Assembly: GCF_036825535.1 (NCBI RefSeq)
Contig: NZ_CP098812.1
Coordinates: forward strand, 3,472,001 to 3,536,000
Length of the DNA stretch: 64,000 bases
DNA from: Parasalinivibrio latis
GTDB lineage: Bacteria; Pseudomonadota; Gammaproteobacteria; Enterobacterales; Vibrionaceae
Direction: 5' to 3'
The notes beneath the pieces are model-generated. The model made no database searches. It had not been told where the DNA came from and saw nothing but the letters and a program-made list of their open reading frames with translations. Position 1 is the first letter of the stretch. Each line of letters opens with the position of its first letter. A program made the translations under genes and the position numbers. Shown piece after piece: positions 34,922-43,218 of the stretch.

Positions 34922-35922
34922 TACAACGATGCCTGATTATCAAACTCAAGGATCTCTTTGGTGTTGAGAAAATGCGGGTTGTTACCGGAGTGGTACTCAT
35001 ACCCTTGTTCCACTGTTTTCCCACTCTCTCCCAACCCATTTAATGAGAAGTCATTCTCAAGACTGTAAAACTTAATGGTCGGACAGATGACAAAGTGATC
35101 GTCAAATTCCAGCGTCAGGTGGGAATCATCCGCCGGACACATCACTTCATGAAGTTTTTCCCCAGGACGAATCCCAATAATGCGGATTGGAAGATGAGGC
35201 GCGTATGCTTTGGCTAAATCCGTAATTCTCACAGATGGTATTTTAGGGACAAATATTTCACCCCCGTGCATGCGCTCGAAATTTTTAAGAACAAAATCCA
35301 CTCCCTGTTGGAGGGTAATCCAAAAACGTGTCATCTCGGCATGGGTAACAGGGAGGTGGTCTGAGCCCTGCTCAATAAGGCGTTTGAAAAAAGGTACGAC
35401 TGACCCACGAGAGCCCACAACGTTCCCGTAACGCACCACGGCAAAGCGGGTTTTACGTTGGCCCACATTATTGTTCGCAGCAACAAACAGTTTGTCCGAA
35501 GCAAGTTTGGTGGCGCCATAAAGGCTTATCGGACTGGCCGCCTTGTCTGTTGAAAGAGCAATAACTTTTTCAACGTTGTTGGCAATCGCTGCCTTGATAA
35601 CATTTTCCGCACCGTGGATATTGGTCTTGATACACTCCATTGGATTGTATTCAGCGGCAGGGACCTGCTTGAGGGCAGCGGCATGAATGACAAAGTCCAC
35701 CCCTTCCATCGCCTGCTTCATCCGTTCAGCGTCACGGACATCACCAATAAAATAGCGCATGCAAGGGGCATCAAACTCCTGCTGCATTTCGAACTGTTTC
35801 AGTTCGTCGCGGGAGAGGATAATCAGTCGCTTGGGCTTGTACCGCTCAAGGATGGTCTTGGTGTATTTTTTTCCAAATGAGCCGGTTCCCCCGGTAATCA
35901 GGATCGATTTATTATCAAACAT
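34921..35922 (-). CDS. pseB: UDP-GlcNAc 4,6-dehydratase (5-inverting) PseB
   Basis: First enzyme of pseudaminic acid synthesis: dehydration and C5 inversion of UDP-GlcNAc. 333 residues. SDR fold: SILITGGTGSFGKKYTKTIL near the N-terminus, STDKAASPISLYGATKLASDKL (about 124-145) with the catalytic Asp/Lys and the YxxxK tyrosine, and FAVVRYGNVVGSRGSVVPFF. The intact Tyr separates it from the Met-type LegB at 48346. Start: a GTG four codons upstream is possible, but ATG at 35922 with a GGGGA ribosome site gives the usual MFDNKSILITGG. First gene of the operon. Confidence 0.95.
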   Translation of the reverse strand: MFDNKSILITGGTGSFGKKYTKTILERYKPKRLIILSRDELKQFEMQQEFDAPCMRYFIGDVRDAERMKQAMEGVDFVIHAAALKQVPAAEYNPMECIKTNIHGAENVIKAAIANNVEKVIALSTDKAASPISLYGATKLASDKLFVAANNNVGQRKTRFAVVRYGNVVGSRGSVVPFFKRLIEQGSDHLPVTHAEMTRFWITLQQGVDFVLKNFERMHGGEIFVPKIPSVRITDLAKAYAPHLPIRIIGIRPGEKLHEVMCPADDSHLTLEFDDHFVICPTIKFYSLENDFSLNGLGESGKTVEQGYEYHSGNNPHFLNTKEILEFDNQASL

Positions 35923-35983
35923 ATTCCCCACCACAAACCTGACATCAGCGCCAAATCAATTGCTTATATTACCACGCTGTAAA

Positions 35984-35991
35984 ATTATACT
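35984..35991. promoter_or_regulatory. Overlapping divergent -10 elements for the pse operon and waaF
   Basis: ATTATACT reads as TATAAT on the minus strand (35984-35989) toward pseB and as TATACT on the plus strand (35986-35991) toward waaF, in a 152-base divergent gap. The -35 regions at standard spacing are weak on both sides (TAACAA on the minus side), so this is a candidate only. Confidence 0.4.
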
Positions 35992-36074
35992 CTCGGCTAG
36001 GGCATTTTGTTAGACTCACCACCAGAAGCATGGCCTAAGTCTGACTTTCAGATACCAACAAGAGCCCTTAAACC

Positions 36075-37121
36075 ATGAAAATTCTAGTCATCGGCCCATC
36101 CTGGGTGGGCGATATGGTGATGTCCCAAACTCTGTATATCACCCTGAAAAAACAGCACCCTGACGCAAAAATCGATGTGATGGCACCGGCCTGGTGCAAG
36201 CCAATTTTGGAGAGAATGCCGGAGGTCAACAAGGCTTTAGAGATGCCGCTGGGCCATGGCGCTTTCAAGTTGGGAATCCGGTATACACTGGGCAAAGCCT
36301 TACGTGATGAAGGCTACGACCACGCCTATATCCTGCCTAATTCTGCCAAATCTGCGCTTATCCCGTTTTTTGCCAAGATCCCTGTTCGTACCGGCTGGAA
36401 AGGCGAAATGCGTTATGGGCTGTTGAATGACCTGCGCAACAACAAAAAAGCTTTTGATTTAATGATTGAGCGGTATGTCGCCTTGGCGCATCCTGCGGCA
36501 GAAATGACTGGCACAGGTTGTCTTACGAATCTCCCCAAACCTCGGCTGAACATAGACAGTGACACGCAATCAGCGACATTAGACAAATTCGGGTTGAATA
36601 CCGCCCAATACCCTGTGCTTGGTCTTTGTCCCGGCGCTGAATTCGGACCAGCAAAACGCTGGCCAGAGGAGCATTTCGCGACTGTAGCTAAGGAAATGAT
36701 TGAAGGTGGATATCAGGTATGGCTGTTCGGATCAGCAAAAGATCAGGAAGTCACCAATGCAATAAAATCCGCATTACCCGAACAGATTCAGGAACATTGC
36801 GTTAATTTAGCCGGTGCGACATCACTAATCGAAGCTGTCGATCTGTTGGCAGCATGTGAGTCTGTCGTCAGCAATGACTCCGGCCTGATGCATGTCTCTG
36901 CTGCTGTGGGTTGTAATATTGTCGCATTGTATGGCTCTACATCCCCAGGCTACACACCGCCGTTAGCAGACAAAGTAGCGATTCTGCACACCGACATTGG
37001 ATGCCGTCCATGCTTCAAACGAGAATGTCCCCTTGGACATTTAAAATGCCTTACCGAGTTGTCTCCTCAACGAGTTGTATCCAGTTTAAAGCAACTCGCA
37101 ACCCAAGAGGCTAATGCATGA
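36075..37121 (+). CDS. waaF: ADP-heptose:LPS heptosyltransferase II
   Basis: Adds the second heptose to the inner core, on the cytoplasmic face of the inner membrane. 348 residues, GT9 family. N-terminal MKILVIGPSWVGDMVMSQTLY, donor-site GLCPGAEFGPAKRWPEEHFA (about 185-205) and VVSNDSGLMHVSAAVGCNIVALYGSTSPGYTPP (about 263-295), with the C-terminal cysteine-containing CRPCFKRECPLGH that WaaF proteins share. Starts a plus-strand unit with waaA (ATGA overlap) and a third gene. Confidence 0.94.
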   Translation: MKILVIGPSWVGDMVMSQTLYITLKKQHPDAKIDVMAPAWCKPILERMPEVNKALEMPLGHGAFKLGIRYTLGKALRDEGYDHAYILPNSAKSALIPFFAKIPVRTGWKGEMRYGLLNDLRNNKKAFDLMIERYVALAHPAAEMTGTGCLTNLPKPRLNIDSDTQSATLDKFGLNTAQYPVLGLCPGAEFGPAKRWPEEHFATVAKEMIEGGYQVWLFGSAKDQEVTNAIKSALPEQIQEHCVNLAGATSLIEAVDLLAACESVVSNDSGLMHVSAAVGCNIVALYGSTSPGYTPPLADKVAILHTDIGCRPCFKRECPLGHLKCLTELSPQRVVSSLKQLATQEANA

Positions 37122-38380
37122 TTGCCCGTTTTCTGTATACGATCTTGCTGGTAATCGCTGCTCCTTTCCTGTTGTATGGCTTGTTCAAAAAGCGACCGAA
37201 CAAACCATTTGTTGGTAAGCGTTGGAAAGAGCATTTTGGAAAGACACCTGAGCTCACCACAAAAGCAAGGCCATTGTGGATTCATGCTGTTTCTGTTGGG
37301 GAAAGTATTGCTGCAATACCTCTAATAAAAGCACTGAAGCAACAAAATCCATCTCAACCCATAGTGGTTACCACCACCACCCCCACAGGTGCAGAACAGA
37401 TTGCCAAGCTCGGTGATATCGTTGAACATCGATACATGCCCATTGATTTTAGTTTCGCGGTAAGCGGGTTTCTAAAAACAGTAAATCCGGAAAAACTCCT
37501 GATTGTAGAGACAGAACTTTGGCCAAATACGTTGTCAACAGTCGCTAAGGCAGGTATCCCAATTATTGTTGTTAACGCGCGGTTGTCAGAGAAATCTTTC
37601 AGGAATTACGCCAGAATCCAGCCGCTATTCAATGTGATAACGCCTTGTTTAACCAATGTGCTTTGCCAGTCAGTTGAAGATGCAGGCCGCTTTGAAAAAC
37701 TGGGAATCAATAAAGACAAGATAGTAGTTACCGGCTCAATCAAGTATGACATCCAGATCTCAGATGATGTTAAACAGAAAGCTAAGGAACTAAGAGCCTT
37801 TCTGGGGACCGACCGTCCCGTATGGATCGCAGCCAGTACTCACAAAGGTGAAGATGAACAAGTACTGGACGCACATAAAGAAGTGCTGACCAATCACTCT
37901 GACGCGTTATTAATTCTTGTTCCCCGACATCCGGAGCGGTTTGACAGCGTATTTGAGCTTTGTGAGAAACAGGGGCTTTCTGTAACCCGAAGAACGTCAA
38001 ACTCACCAATCAGCCAAAGCACTCAAGTGTATCTTGGAGACACTATGGGAGAGATGTTAATTCTCCTCGGCGCGGCAGATGTTTGTTTTATGGGCGGCAG
38101 CCTGGCTGGTGATAAGGTGGGAGGACATAATGTTCTGGAGCCAGCAGCGCTCGGTGTACCGGTGATTACTGGGCCTAGTTACTTTAATTTTAAAGCCATC
38201 GTTGAAGAATTTCTAAAAAAGAACGCTATTATTATTACTGGGCAAACACAACTCGCTCAGAATGTGATTAATTTTTTTAATAATCATAGCCTGATTGAAG
38301 AAATGCGTTTATCCGCGTTTAAGGTCACTAGAAAAAGTCTTAATTATTTAAAAAGAACAGTAGAACTGGTAACGAGATAA
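37118..38380 (+). CDS. waaA: 3-deoxy-D-manno-octulosonic acid transferase
   Basis: Transfers Kdo from CMP-Kdo to lipid A precursor. 420 residues, GT30. N-terminal membrane anchor (FLYTILLVIAAPFLLYGLF), HAVSVGESIAAIPLIKAL (about 54-71) with the catalytic Glu, VVTTTTPTGAEQ, ETELWPN (about 130-136), and the C-terminal donor site MGGSLAGDKVGGHNVLEPAALGVPVITGP (about 328-356). In Vibrio and Haemophilus a single Kdo is added and then phosphorylated; the kdkA gene at 51574 fits that pattern. The 3' end becomes AT-rich, leading into the next gene. Confidence 0.95.
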   Translation: MIARFLYTILLVIAAPFLLYGLFKKRPNKPFVGKRWKEHFGKTPELTTKARPLWIHAVSVGESIAAIPLIKALKQQNPSQPIVVTTTTPTGAEQIAKLGDIVEHRYMPIDFSFAVSGFLKTVNPEKLLIVETELWPNTLSTVAKAGIPIIVVNARLSEKSFRNYARIQPLFNVITPCLTNVLCQSVEDAGRFEKLGINKDKIVVTGSIKYDIQISDDVKQKAKELRAFLGTDRPVWIAASTHKGEDEQVLDAHKEVLTNHSDALLILVPRHPERFDSVFELCEKQGLSVTRRTSNSPISQSTQVYLGDTMGEMLILLGAADVCFMGGSLAGDKVGGHNVLEPAALGVPVITGPSYFNFKAIVEEFLKKNAIIITGQTQLAQNVINFFNNHSLIEEMRLSAFKVTRKSLNYLKRTVELVTR

Positions 38381-38383
38381 CTT

Positions 38384-39394
38384 ATGAATGTATTCCTCGT
38401 CACGTCCCCCTTGCAATACATTTGTGCAAATGAAGCAAGGCTAGCCTACACTGCTAAAAAAAACCTGCTCATTATAATAAACCAAGACAACCCAACTGGA
38501 AGAATTCAGATGTCTTCAGTAATAAATGAAGGCGACTGGGATTATACTCTATACTTTGACAGAAACAAAAGAACTACCACAACCCCAAAAATAATAAAGT
38601 CAATAAAAAAACTTAGTAATGGTAATTTAGACACTCTTTTTTATAGCGAATACAACGCATGGCGCTCCAAATTAATAATTAAAAATCTTGAATTCAAGAA
38701 ACATATTTTCTTTGATGATGGAACTATGACATTCTTTGACTATTACGACCATATAAAAGATAAAGGATCGTACCATAGAAAGCGTTTAGTTCAAGATATG
38801 CTGTTACGAACACAGGGCGTAAAGCCTATTGGAATTTTACCATTCTTTGAAAACACTGAAATATTTTCCATATTCAGATTTCCTGAATGCAATATTAAAT
38901 ATAGGGAGAACACTTTAACTCACTTAAGGAACAGTATCGACATTTGTAGTGAGTCGTTTAAATCATACAGCATTTTTATAGGACAAGGTTCAATTGATGA
39001 AAAAGATAGAATTTCACTATCCGAGTACTTATTAATACTGAAAAAAGCAATATCTAATGCAAAGTACCCACTACTATATATCCCTCACAGGACAGAAGCC
39101 TCTCATGTATCAGATGAAATAAAAAAGCTACATAATTTAGTTTATCACAAACCAACTTTTCCAATTGAAATTGAGTTATTCAAATCAAAGATAACACCAG
39201 TAGAAATCATAGGCCTATCATCAACAGCCCTTTATACATTATCCATAATTTATCCCAACTCTATAATTTCAACTTTAGAAATAATAAACCCATTCCAAAC
39301 GCCTAGAGACAAAAGAATATCAGACTACTTGTCAGATTATTTTAATTCAATCAAGAATAAAAAAATTAATTCGAAAACCACCTGTAGTTTATAA
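38384..39394 (+). CDS. Sialyltransferase-like glycosyltransferase (GT52/polysialyltransferase type), candidate nonulosonic acid transferase
   Basis: Protein of 336 residues, strongly AT-rich, 3 bases after waaA. The N-terminus NVFLVTSPLQYICANEAR matches the opening pattern of GT52 and polysialyltransferase-like enzymes, which use CMP-activated sugars. Other family-type features are an acidic-Gly motif FFDDGTMTFFD (about 107-117), FIGQGSIDEKD (about 195-205), an HP-like YIPHRTEASH (about 225-234) and a late Ser-rich IGLSSTALYTLSIIYP (about 271-286). No membrane helix. Its place between the pse and leg clusters and behind waaA makes it a good candidate for adding pseudaminic or legionaminic acid to the LPS core. 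The family call is from motifs by eye. Confidence 0.65.
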   Translation: MNVFLVTSPLQYICANEARLAYTAKKNLLIIINQDNPTGRIQMSSVINEGDWDYTLYFDRNKRTTTTPKIIKSIKKLSNGNLDTLFYSEYNAWRSKLIIKNLEFKKHIFFDDGTMTFFDYYDHIKDKGSYHRKRLVQDMLLRTQGVKPIGILPFFENTEIFSIFRFPECNIKYRENTLTHLRNSIDICSESFKSYSIFIGQGSIDEKDRISLSEYLLILKKAISNAKYPLLYIPHRTEASHVSDEIKKLHNLVYHKPTFPIEIELFKSKITPVEIIGLSSTALYTLSIIYPNSIISTLEIINPFQTPRDKRISDYLSDYFNSIKNKKINSKTTCSL

Positions 39395-39401
39395 TCAAGA
39401 C

Positions 39402-39495
39402 CTCTTACTTCGCTTAACAGCCAAGTAAGAGTCTCAAGTCTAAAACTAACATTGCTGATGTTTTACGGTTTTTCTTTAAATTAAAATCGTAAAAC
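39402..39495. repeat. Two inverted repeats between convergent glycan operons
   Basis: First: 9-bp stem CTCTTACTT/AAGTAAGAG (39402-39410 with 39423-39431). Second: 8-bp GTTTTACG/CGTAAAAC (39460-39467 with 39488-39495) enclosing T-rich and A-rich arms that can extend it. Both lie in the 176-base gap between the convergent units and probably end transcription, though a clean T run follows neither. Confidence 0.5.
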
Positions 39496-39570
39496 AACTC
39501 AGTTTATTACTATTTTATATATTACATGGACACATAATTTCTCTCACTATGAGAAAGAAGCCTATTTTTT

Positions 39571-40752
39571 CTACTGAATACTAGCAGGTCCTTCTATTTT
39601 TTTAAGTAAACAACGCCAACTATCCCACACTTGAGAGGAGTGATATTCCTTTATATCATGATAAGCTTCACTGCCAAATTCTGCTCTGACTTTTTCATTC
39701 TCCATCAATAATTGTAATTTATTTGAGAAATCATCATCATCTGAAGCCAAGTAACCATTTTTATTATTGGTAATTATCTCATTAACACCACTGCAGCTTT
39801 CATAACCTATACATGCTAATCCACAACTCATTGCTTCGGAGAGTGATAGAGGGAAACCTTCAAATACTGATGGAAACGCACAAATACTTGCATTTCTTAA
39901 AGAATCATGTATCTCCGTTGTAACACCTCTAAAATTCACACTTTTCTCTATACCCAATTGCTTAGATAGTGAAACCAAGTAATTTTTATATTCTATATCA
40001 CTATCACTTCCAAATAGGTCTACCTCCCACTCACTTCTAATGTGTAAAGGAATTTTAGAAAAGCATTCTATAAGCTTATGTTGTTGTTTATTCTTTTCTA
40101 TCCTAGCCATATAGATTATTTTTTTACATGATATATTCGCATCATTGTTAAAGTCAGGTATTGGGTTTCCAAGACTTATCACTTCTATATTTTCACCAAC
40201 GAATTTTTTTACGACTTTAGCGTAACTCGGTAAAAGAGTTTGTATCACTCTAGCCTTATTGATTGACTTTACTTCACGGTTTGATAATTCAGAAAAAACT
40301 CGTTTAGGGGAAGTATGGCACATTAGTACTATAGGTGCCTTTCCGTTATAGATCCCCGATAGTGACACTATGTCACTAACACCAAATGATATAATTATGT
40401 CTGGAAAAAAATCAGATATATTTTCCTTAAGCAAGTCACCAATTAATTTTTGTTTTTTTGACGTAATGGGATTGTATTTTATTGATAAAAATGGAAGTTT
40501 ATCCAACGTCCTGAAAAACTCCCTGACGATCTTAAGATAGAATGGCTTTGTTTTTTTTTCATCCAATTTAAGATTAATCAAGCGAACATTGCCATTGGTT
40601 TTATATAATGGCTCACCAATTCTATCATCACTATACACAGCTAGAATGTCATTATCTTTTGAAAGCTCATTTGCCATTTCAAAAAATATTTTAGGAGCCC
40701 CTCCAACGTGCTCATGAACCTTCCCATGAGCCATGACTAATAAAATTTTCAT
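39571..40752 (-). CDS. GT4-family glycosyltransferase
   Basis: Protein of 393 residues, GT-B fold, soluble or peripheral. N-terminal GAPKIFFEMANELSK region binds acceptor. The C-terminal half has KKIIYMARIEKNKQQHKLIECF (about 211-232) and the nucleotide-sugar motif FPSVFEGFPLSLSEAMSCGLACIG (about 293-316), with the two glutamates of EGFPLSLSEA. Sugar and linkage unknown. Last gene of the long minus-strand unit from kdkA; strongly AT-rich, as is the opposed gene at 38384. Probably attaches an outer-core or glycan sugar next to the nonulosonic acid. Confidence 0.85.
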   Translation of the reverse strand: MKILLVMAHGKVHEHVGGAPKIFFEMANELSKDNDILAVYSDDRIGEPLYKTNGNVRLINLKLDEKKTKPFYLKIVREFFRTLDKLPFLSIKYNPITSKKQKLIGDLLKENISDFFPDIIISFGVSDIVSLSGIYNGKAPIVLMCHTSPKRVFSELSNREVKSINKARVIQTLLPSYAKVVKKFVGENIEVISLGNPIPDFNNDANISCKKIIYMARIEKNKQQHKLIECFSKIPLHIRSEWEVDLFGSDSDIEYKNYLVSLSKQLGIEKSVNFRGVTTEIHDSLRNASICAFPSVFEGFPLSLSEAMSCGLACIGYESCSGVNEIITNNKNGYLASDDDDFSNKLQLLMENEKVRAEFGSEAYHDIKEYHSSQVWDSWRCLLKKIEGPASIQ

Positions 40753-40760
40753 GTAAATAC

Positions 40761-41528
40761 CTACAGACTAAAACCATCATCCACTATGATATTTTGCCCT
40801 GTTACAAATCTGGATTGTTCGGATAGCAAAAATAATATTGAACCAAGTACCTCGTCTACTTCTAACATGCCAGCCCCATGTGTCTTAGACTTATATGCAT
40901 CTAAAAATGGCTCAGGCTGGTGGTCAAAAATACCGCCTGGGCTCACGCAGTTAATTCGGAAACGGCTATCATTGACGTAACTTGTAATGTACTTACTCAA
41001 GTGCTGGATGGCTGATTTTATAGCAGCATATTCAACCGGCATTGTCATCGGTGTATTGTTGTATATCTCAAATTTCGGGGCCACTACACCATATATTGAA
41101 GATATATTTACCAGGGAAAAAACACGGTTATTTTTTTGGAAATTTTTGGCACACTGTTGGCCAAATAAAAATGCACTTCCAAGATGAAGAGAGACATTTT
41201 CATTAAAGCTACTAAGAGAAACGTCAAAAAAATGTTTTCCGTATGTTTTATTTCTCGGGTATGTGGTATTTACCGCACCATCAATAGATATATCGTCAAA
41301 AAGCGAAGTTACACTTTCTTCATCAGTTATGTCGAATTGAACAAGAGTCAGATTTTTGCTTTTAACATCTACTCCCATTTCCGTCAATCGATTACTCATT
41401 GCCTCAGGGTTTATATCTGCTGCTATCACTTTTCCGCCTTGAGCTATTACGGCAGGCACCAAGTGTGCACCTAACAACCCCCCCGCACCAGCAATAAGGA
41501 TGGTTTTATTCTCCAGTTGTTTTTTCAT
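40761..41528 (-). CDS. Short-chain dehydrogenase in the legionaminic-type cluster (PtmA-like)
   Basis: Protein of 255 residues, classical SDR: NAD(P)-binding AGAGGLLGAHLVPAVIAQGGKV (about 14-35), active-site Ser in VNISSIYGVV (about 140-149), YAAIKSA with the YxxxK pair (about 168-174), and INCVSPGGIFD. Genes of this type accompany legionaminic acid genes (ptmA in Campylobacter). The exact step is unsettled; oxidation or reduction of the sugar or of the product at C8 is possible, perhaps with the Gfo/Idh enzyme encoded two genes upstream. Its ATG overlaps the legF stop (ATGA). AT-rich. Confidence 0.8.
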   Translation of the reverse strand: MKKQLENKTILIAGAGGLLGAHLVPAVIAQGGKVIAADINPEAMSNRLTEMGVDVKSKNLTLVQFDITDEESVTSLFDDISIDGAVNTTYPRNKTYGKHFFDVSLSSFNENVSLHLGSAFLFGQQCAKNFQKNNRVFSLVNISSIYGVVAPKFEIYNNTPMTMPVEYAAIKSAIQHLSKYITSYVNDSRFRINCVSPGGIFDHQPEPFLDAYKSKTHGAGMLEVDEVLGSILFLLSEQSRFVTGQNIIVDDGFSL

Positions 41529-42217
41529 ATATCTTTTTCCTGAACAATCGCTTCTGCCAACATGAAATCGTATATATCATCAATATCTACTGCTCGCTTT
41601 TTCGGTACTTCAATACACGTAACTGTTCCAGAAAAAATTCCGAAATTTTTGAGAACAAACTCTGGTGTTGTTGCATAAACCACCGTAGTAATATCAAATA
41701 CTTTTGGTGCATCTTGACGGCGAGATAATTCACCATTTGGTTTATTCACCAATTCAAGATAACCATCATCTGTATACTTGACCATATTGAAATAAGGGCT
41801 ACGACTGGCTTCAGTAACAGAGATACAAATATCTGCATTTTGGGTGATTCGTTGTAAGATTGCAGATTCTACATCTTCTACACTTCGCAACGGACTGGTG
41901 GCGGGAAGGCTGATAAATTCATCGAATGAACCATAATGTTCAAACACCCATTCAATAGCGTGCCTCCACGCAAACCACTCAGGCGCTGTATCTGATGCCA
42001 ACTCTCTCGGACGCCTTATAACTGTAGCGCCAGACCGAGTGGCTACATCAGCAATAAAATCATCATCAGTGGAAACAAATACTTTTTCGATCGATGGCGA
42101 TGCAATTGCTGTTTCAACCGAATACTGTAATAACGGCTTTCCCGCTAATGGCTTGATATTTTTTCCAGGAAGCCCTTTAGAACCACCACGAGCAAAAATA
42201 AACGCAAAAGTTCTCAT
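41525..42217 (-). CDS. legF: CMP-nonulosonic acid cytidylyltransferase (LegF/PtmB type)
   Basis: Activates the legionaminic-type acid with CTP. 230 residues. CMP-NeuAc synthetase family: FIFARGGSKGLPGKNIKPLAGKPLLQYSVE (begins about residue 6), VFVSTDDDFIADVATRSGATVIRRP (about 46-70), and SLPATSPLRSVEDVESAI (about 101-118). SKGLPGKN is the NeuA/LegF form, unlike SKRIPRKN in PseF. It is the second such enzyme in the window, paired with the LegI synthase. Overlaps the SDR gene by four bases; 23 bases after the Gfo/Idh gene. Confidence 0.9.
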   Translation of the reverse strand: MRTFAFIFARGGSKGLPGKNIKPLAGKPLLQYSVETAIASPSIEKVFVSTDDDFIADVATRSGATVIRRPRELASDTAPEWFAWRHAIEWVFEHYGSFDEFISLPATSPLRSVEDVESAILQRITQNADICISVTEASRSPYFNMVKYTDDGYLELVNKPNGELSRRQDAPKVFDITTVVYATTPEFVLKNFGIFSGTVTCIEVPKKRAVDIDDIYDFMLAEAIVQEKDI

Positions 42218-42240
42218 ATGTTATCCGAATATGTTCGCTG

Positions 42241-43218
42241 TCAATGATAAAAACGAGAAGAGCTTGATTTTATTTTTTCGATTAATGAAACTGTTTTCTT
42301 TGCCTCATCAACAGACACAGATTGATTCTCTTTTCTATCAATCATCAAGATAAAATCTTTTAGCATGTTCAAATACATTTGGTTCTTGTCCCAACCAGGA
42401 TTGCTGTATACAACATTAGCCCCTGATTTTGTCTTGAAAGTGACTTCGTTTTGAATAAGATCCCATTCAAGCGCACCACTGCTTCCAACAAAACGACAAT
42501 ACCGATAGGCTTTGCGTTGTAGAAAATCCAAGTGAATATTCACAACGCTTCCTTCACAAGCTGTAACAAGGATATCTGCAGAGTCCTCTACTTCAAGTCC
42601 CAGTTCTTGGGATGTACGCAACACAGCATGCTGAAGTGTTAAAGGACCTAACAGCCACTGGGTATAATCCAGCTCATGACTCAACTCTAGTAAAGCACCT
42701 CCACCCAGATGCGCACTTGCAGATACACTATCGCGGTAGTCTTTTGATGGTCGCCAATCTGGAAGATACTGCCCAATTTCAACTGAAGCATGGTAAAGCT
42801 GGCCTAACTTACCGCATTCAATAAATCTTTTGACTTCAATTGCTGATGACAGATACCGGAGACAATAGCCCACCGCTACAGGCGTCATATATTTTTTCGC
42901 AGCTTCCTGGATTAACTCAGCATCCTGCAAAGCAGTGGTAACAGGCTTCTCTATCAATACGGGAACACCTGCTTCTATCAAAGGAATAGCGTGACGGCAG
43001 TGAAACGGTGCAGGGGAAGCAACAATTACCATGTCGATCTGTTCAAATATCAACTCCGCAACAGACGCAACTAATACATCACAGTCACTCACCATTTCTT
43101 CCGGAATACGTCCACTTGCAGACATCGCATAAACAGTCACCCCAGGAAGAAGCAATTTAAGATTTTTCCGGTGCCTTGTGGCAATATTGCCTAAACCAAT
43201 AACTGCGACTTTCTGCAT
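42241..43218 (-). CDS. Gfo/Idh/MocA-family oxidoreductase in the legionaminic-type cluster
   Basis: Protein of 325 residues. N-terminal Rossmann domain VAVIGLGNIATRHRKNL, the conserved VLIEKPVTT (about 90-98) with the catalytic-site Lys, and a C-terminal beta-sheet domain with GGGALLELSHELDYTQWLLG (about 172-191) where the His is normally catalytic. NAD(P)-dependent oxidation or reduction of a sugar is expected; substrate not known. Similar genes occur with legX, legF and an SDR in other nonulosonic acid clusters. Starts directly after the legX stop with no gap, so co-transcribed. Confidence 0.82.
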   Translation of the reverse strand: MQKVAVIGLGNIATRHRKNLKLLLPGVTVYAMSASGRIPEEMVSDCDVLVASVAELIFEQIDMVIVASPAPFHCRHAIPLIEAGVPVLIEKPVTTALQDAELIQEAAKKYMTPVAVGYCLRYLSSAIEVKRFIECGKLGQLYHASVEIGQYLPDWRPSKDYRDSVSASAHLGGGALLELSHELDYTQWLLGPLTLQHAVLRTSQELGLEVEDSADILVTACEGSVVNIHLDFLQRKAYRYCRFVGSSGALEWDLIQNEVTFKTKSGANVVYSNPGWDKNQMYLNMLKDFILMIDRKENQSVSVDEAKKTVSLIEKIKSSSSRFYH

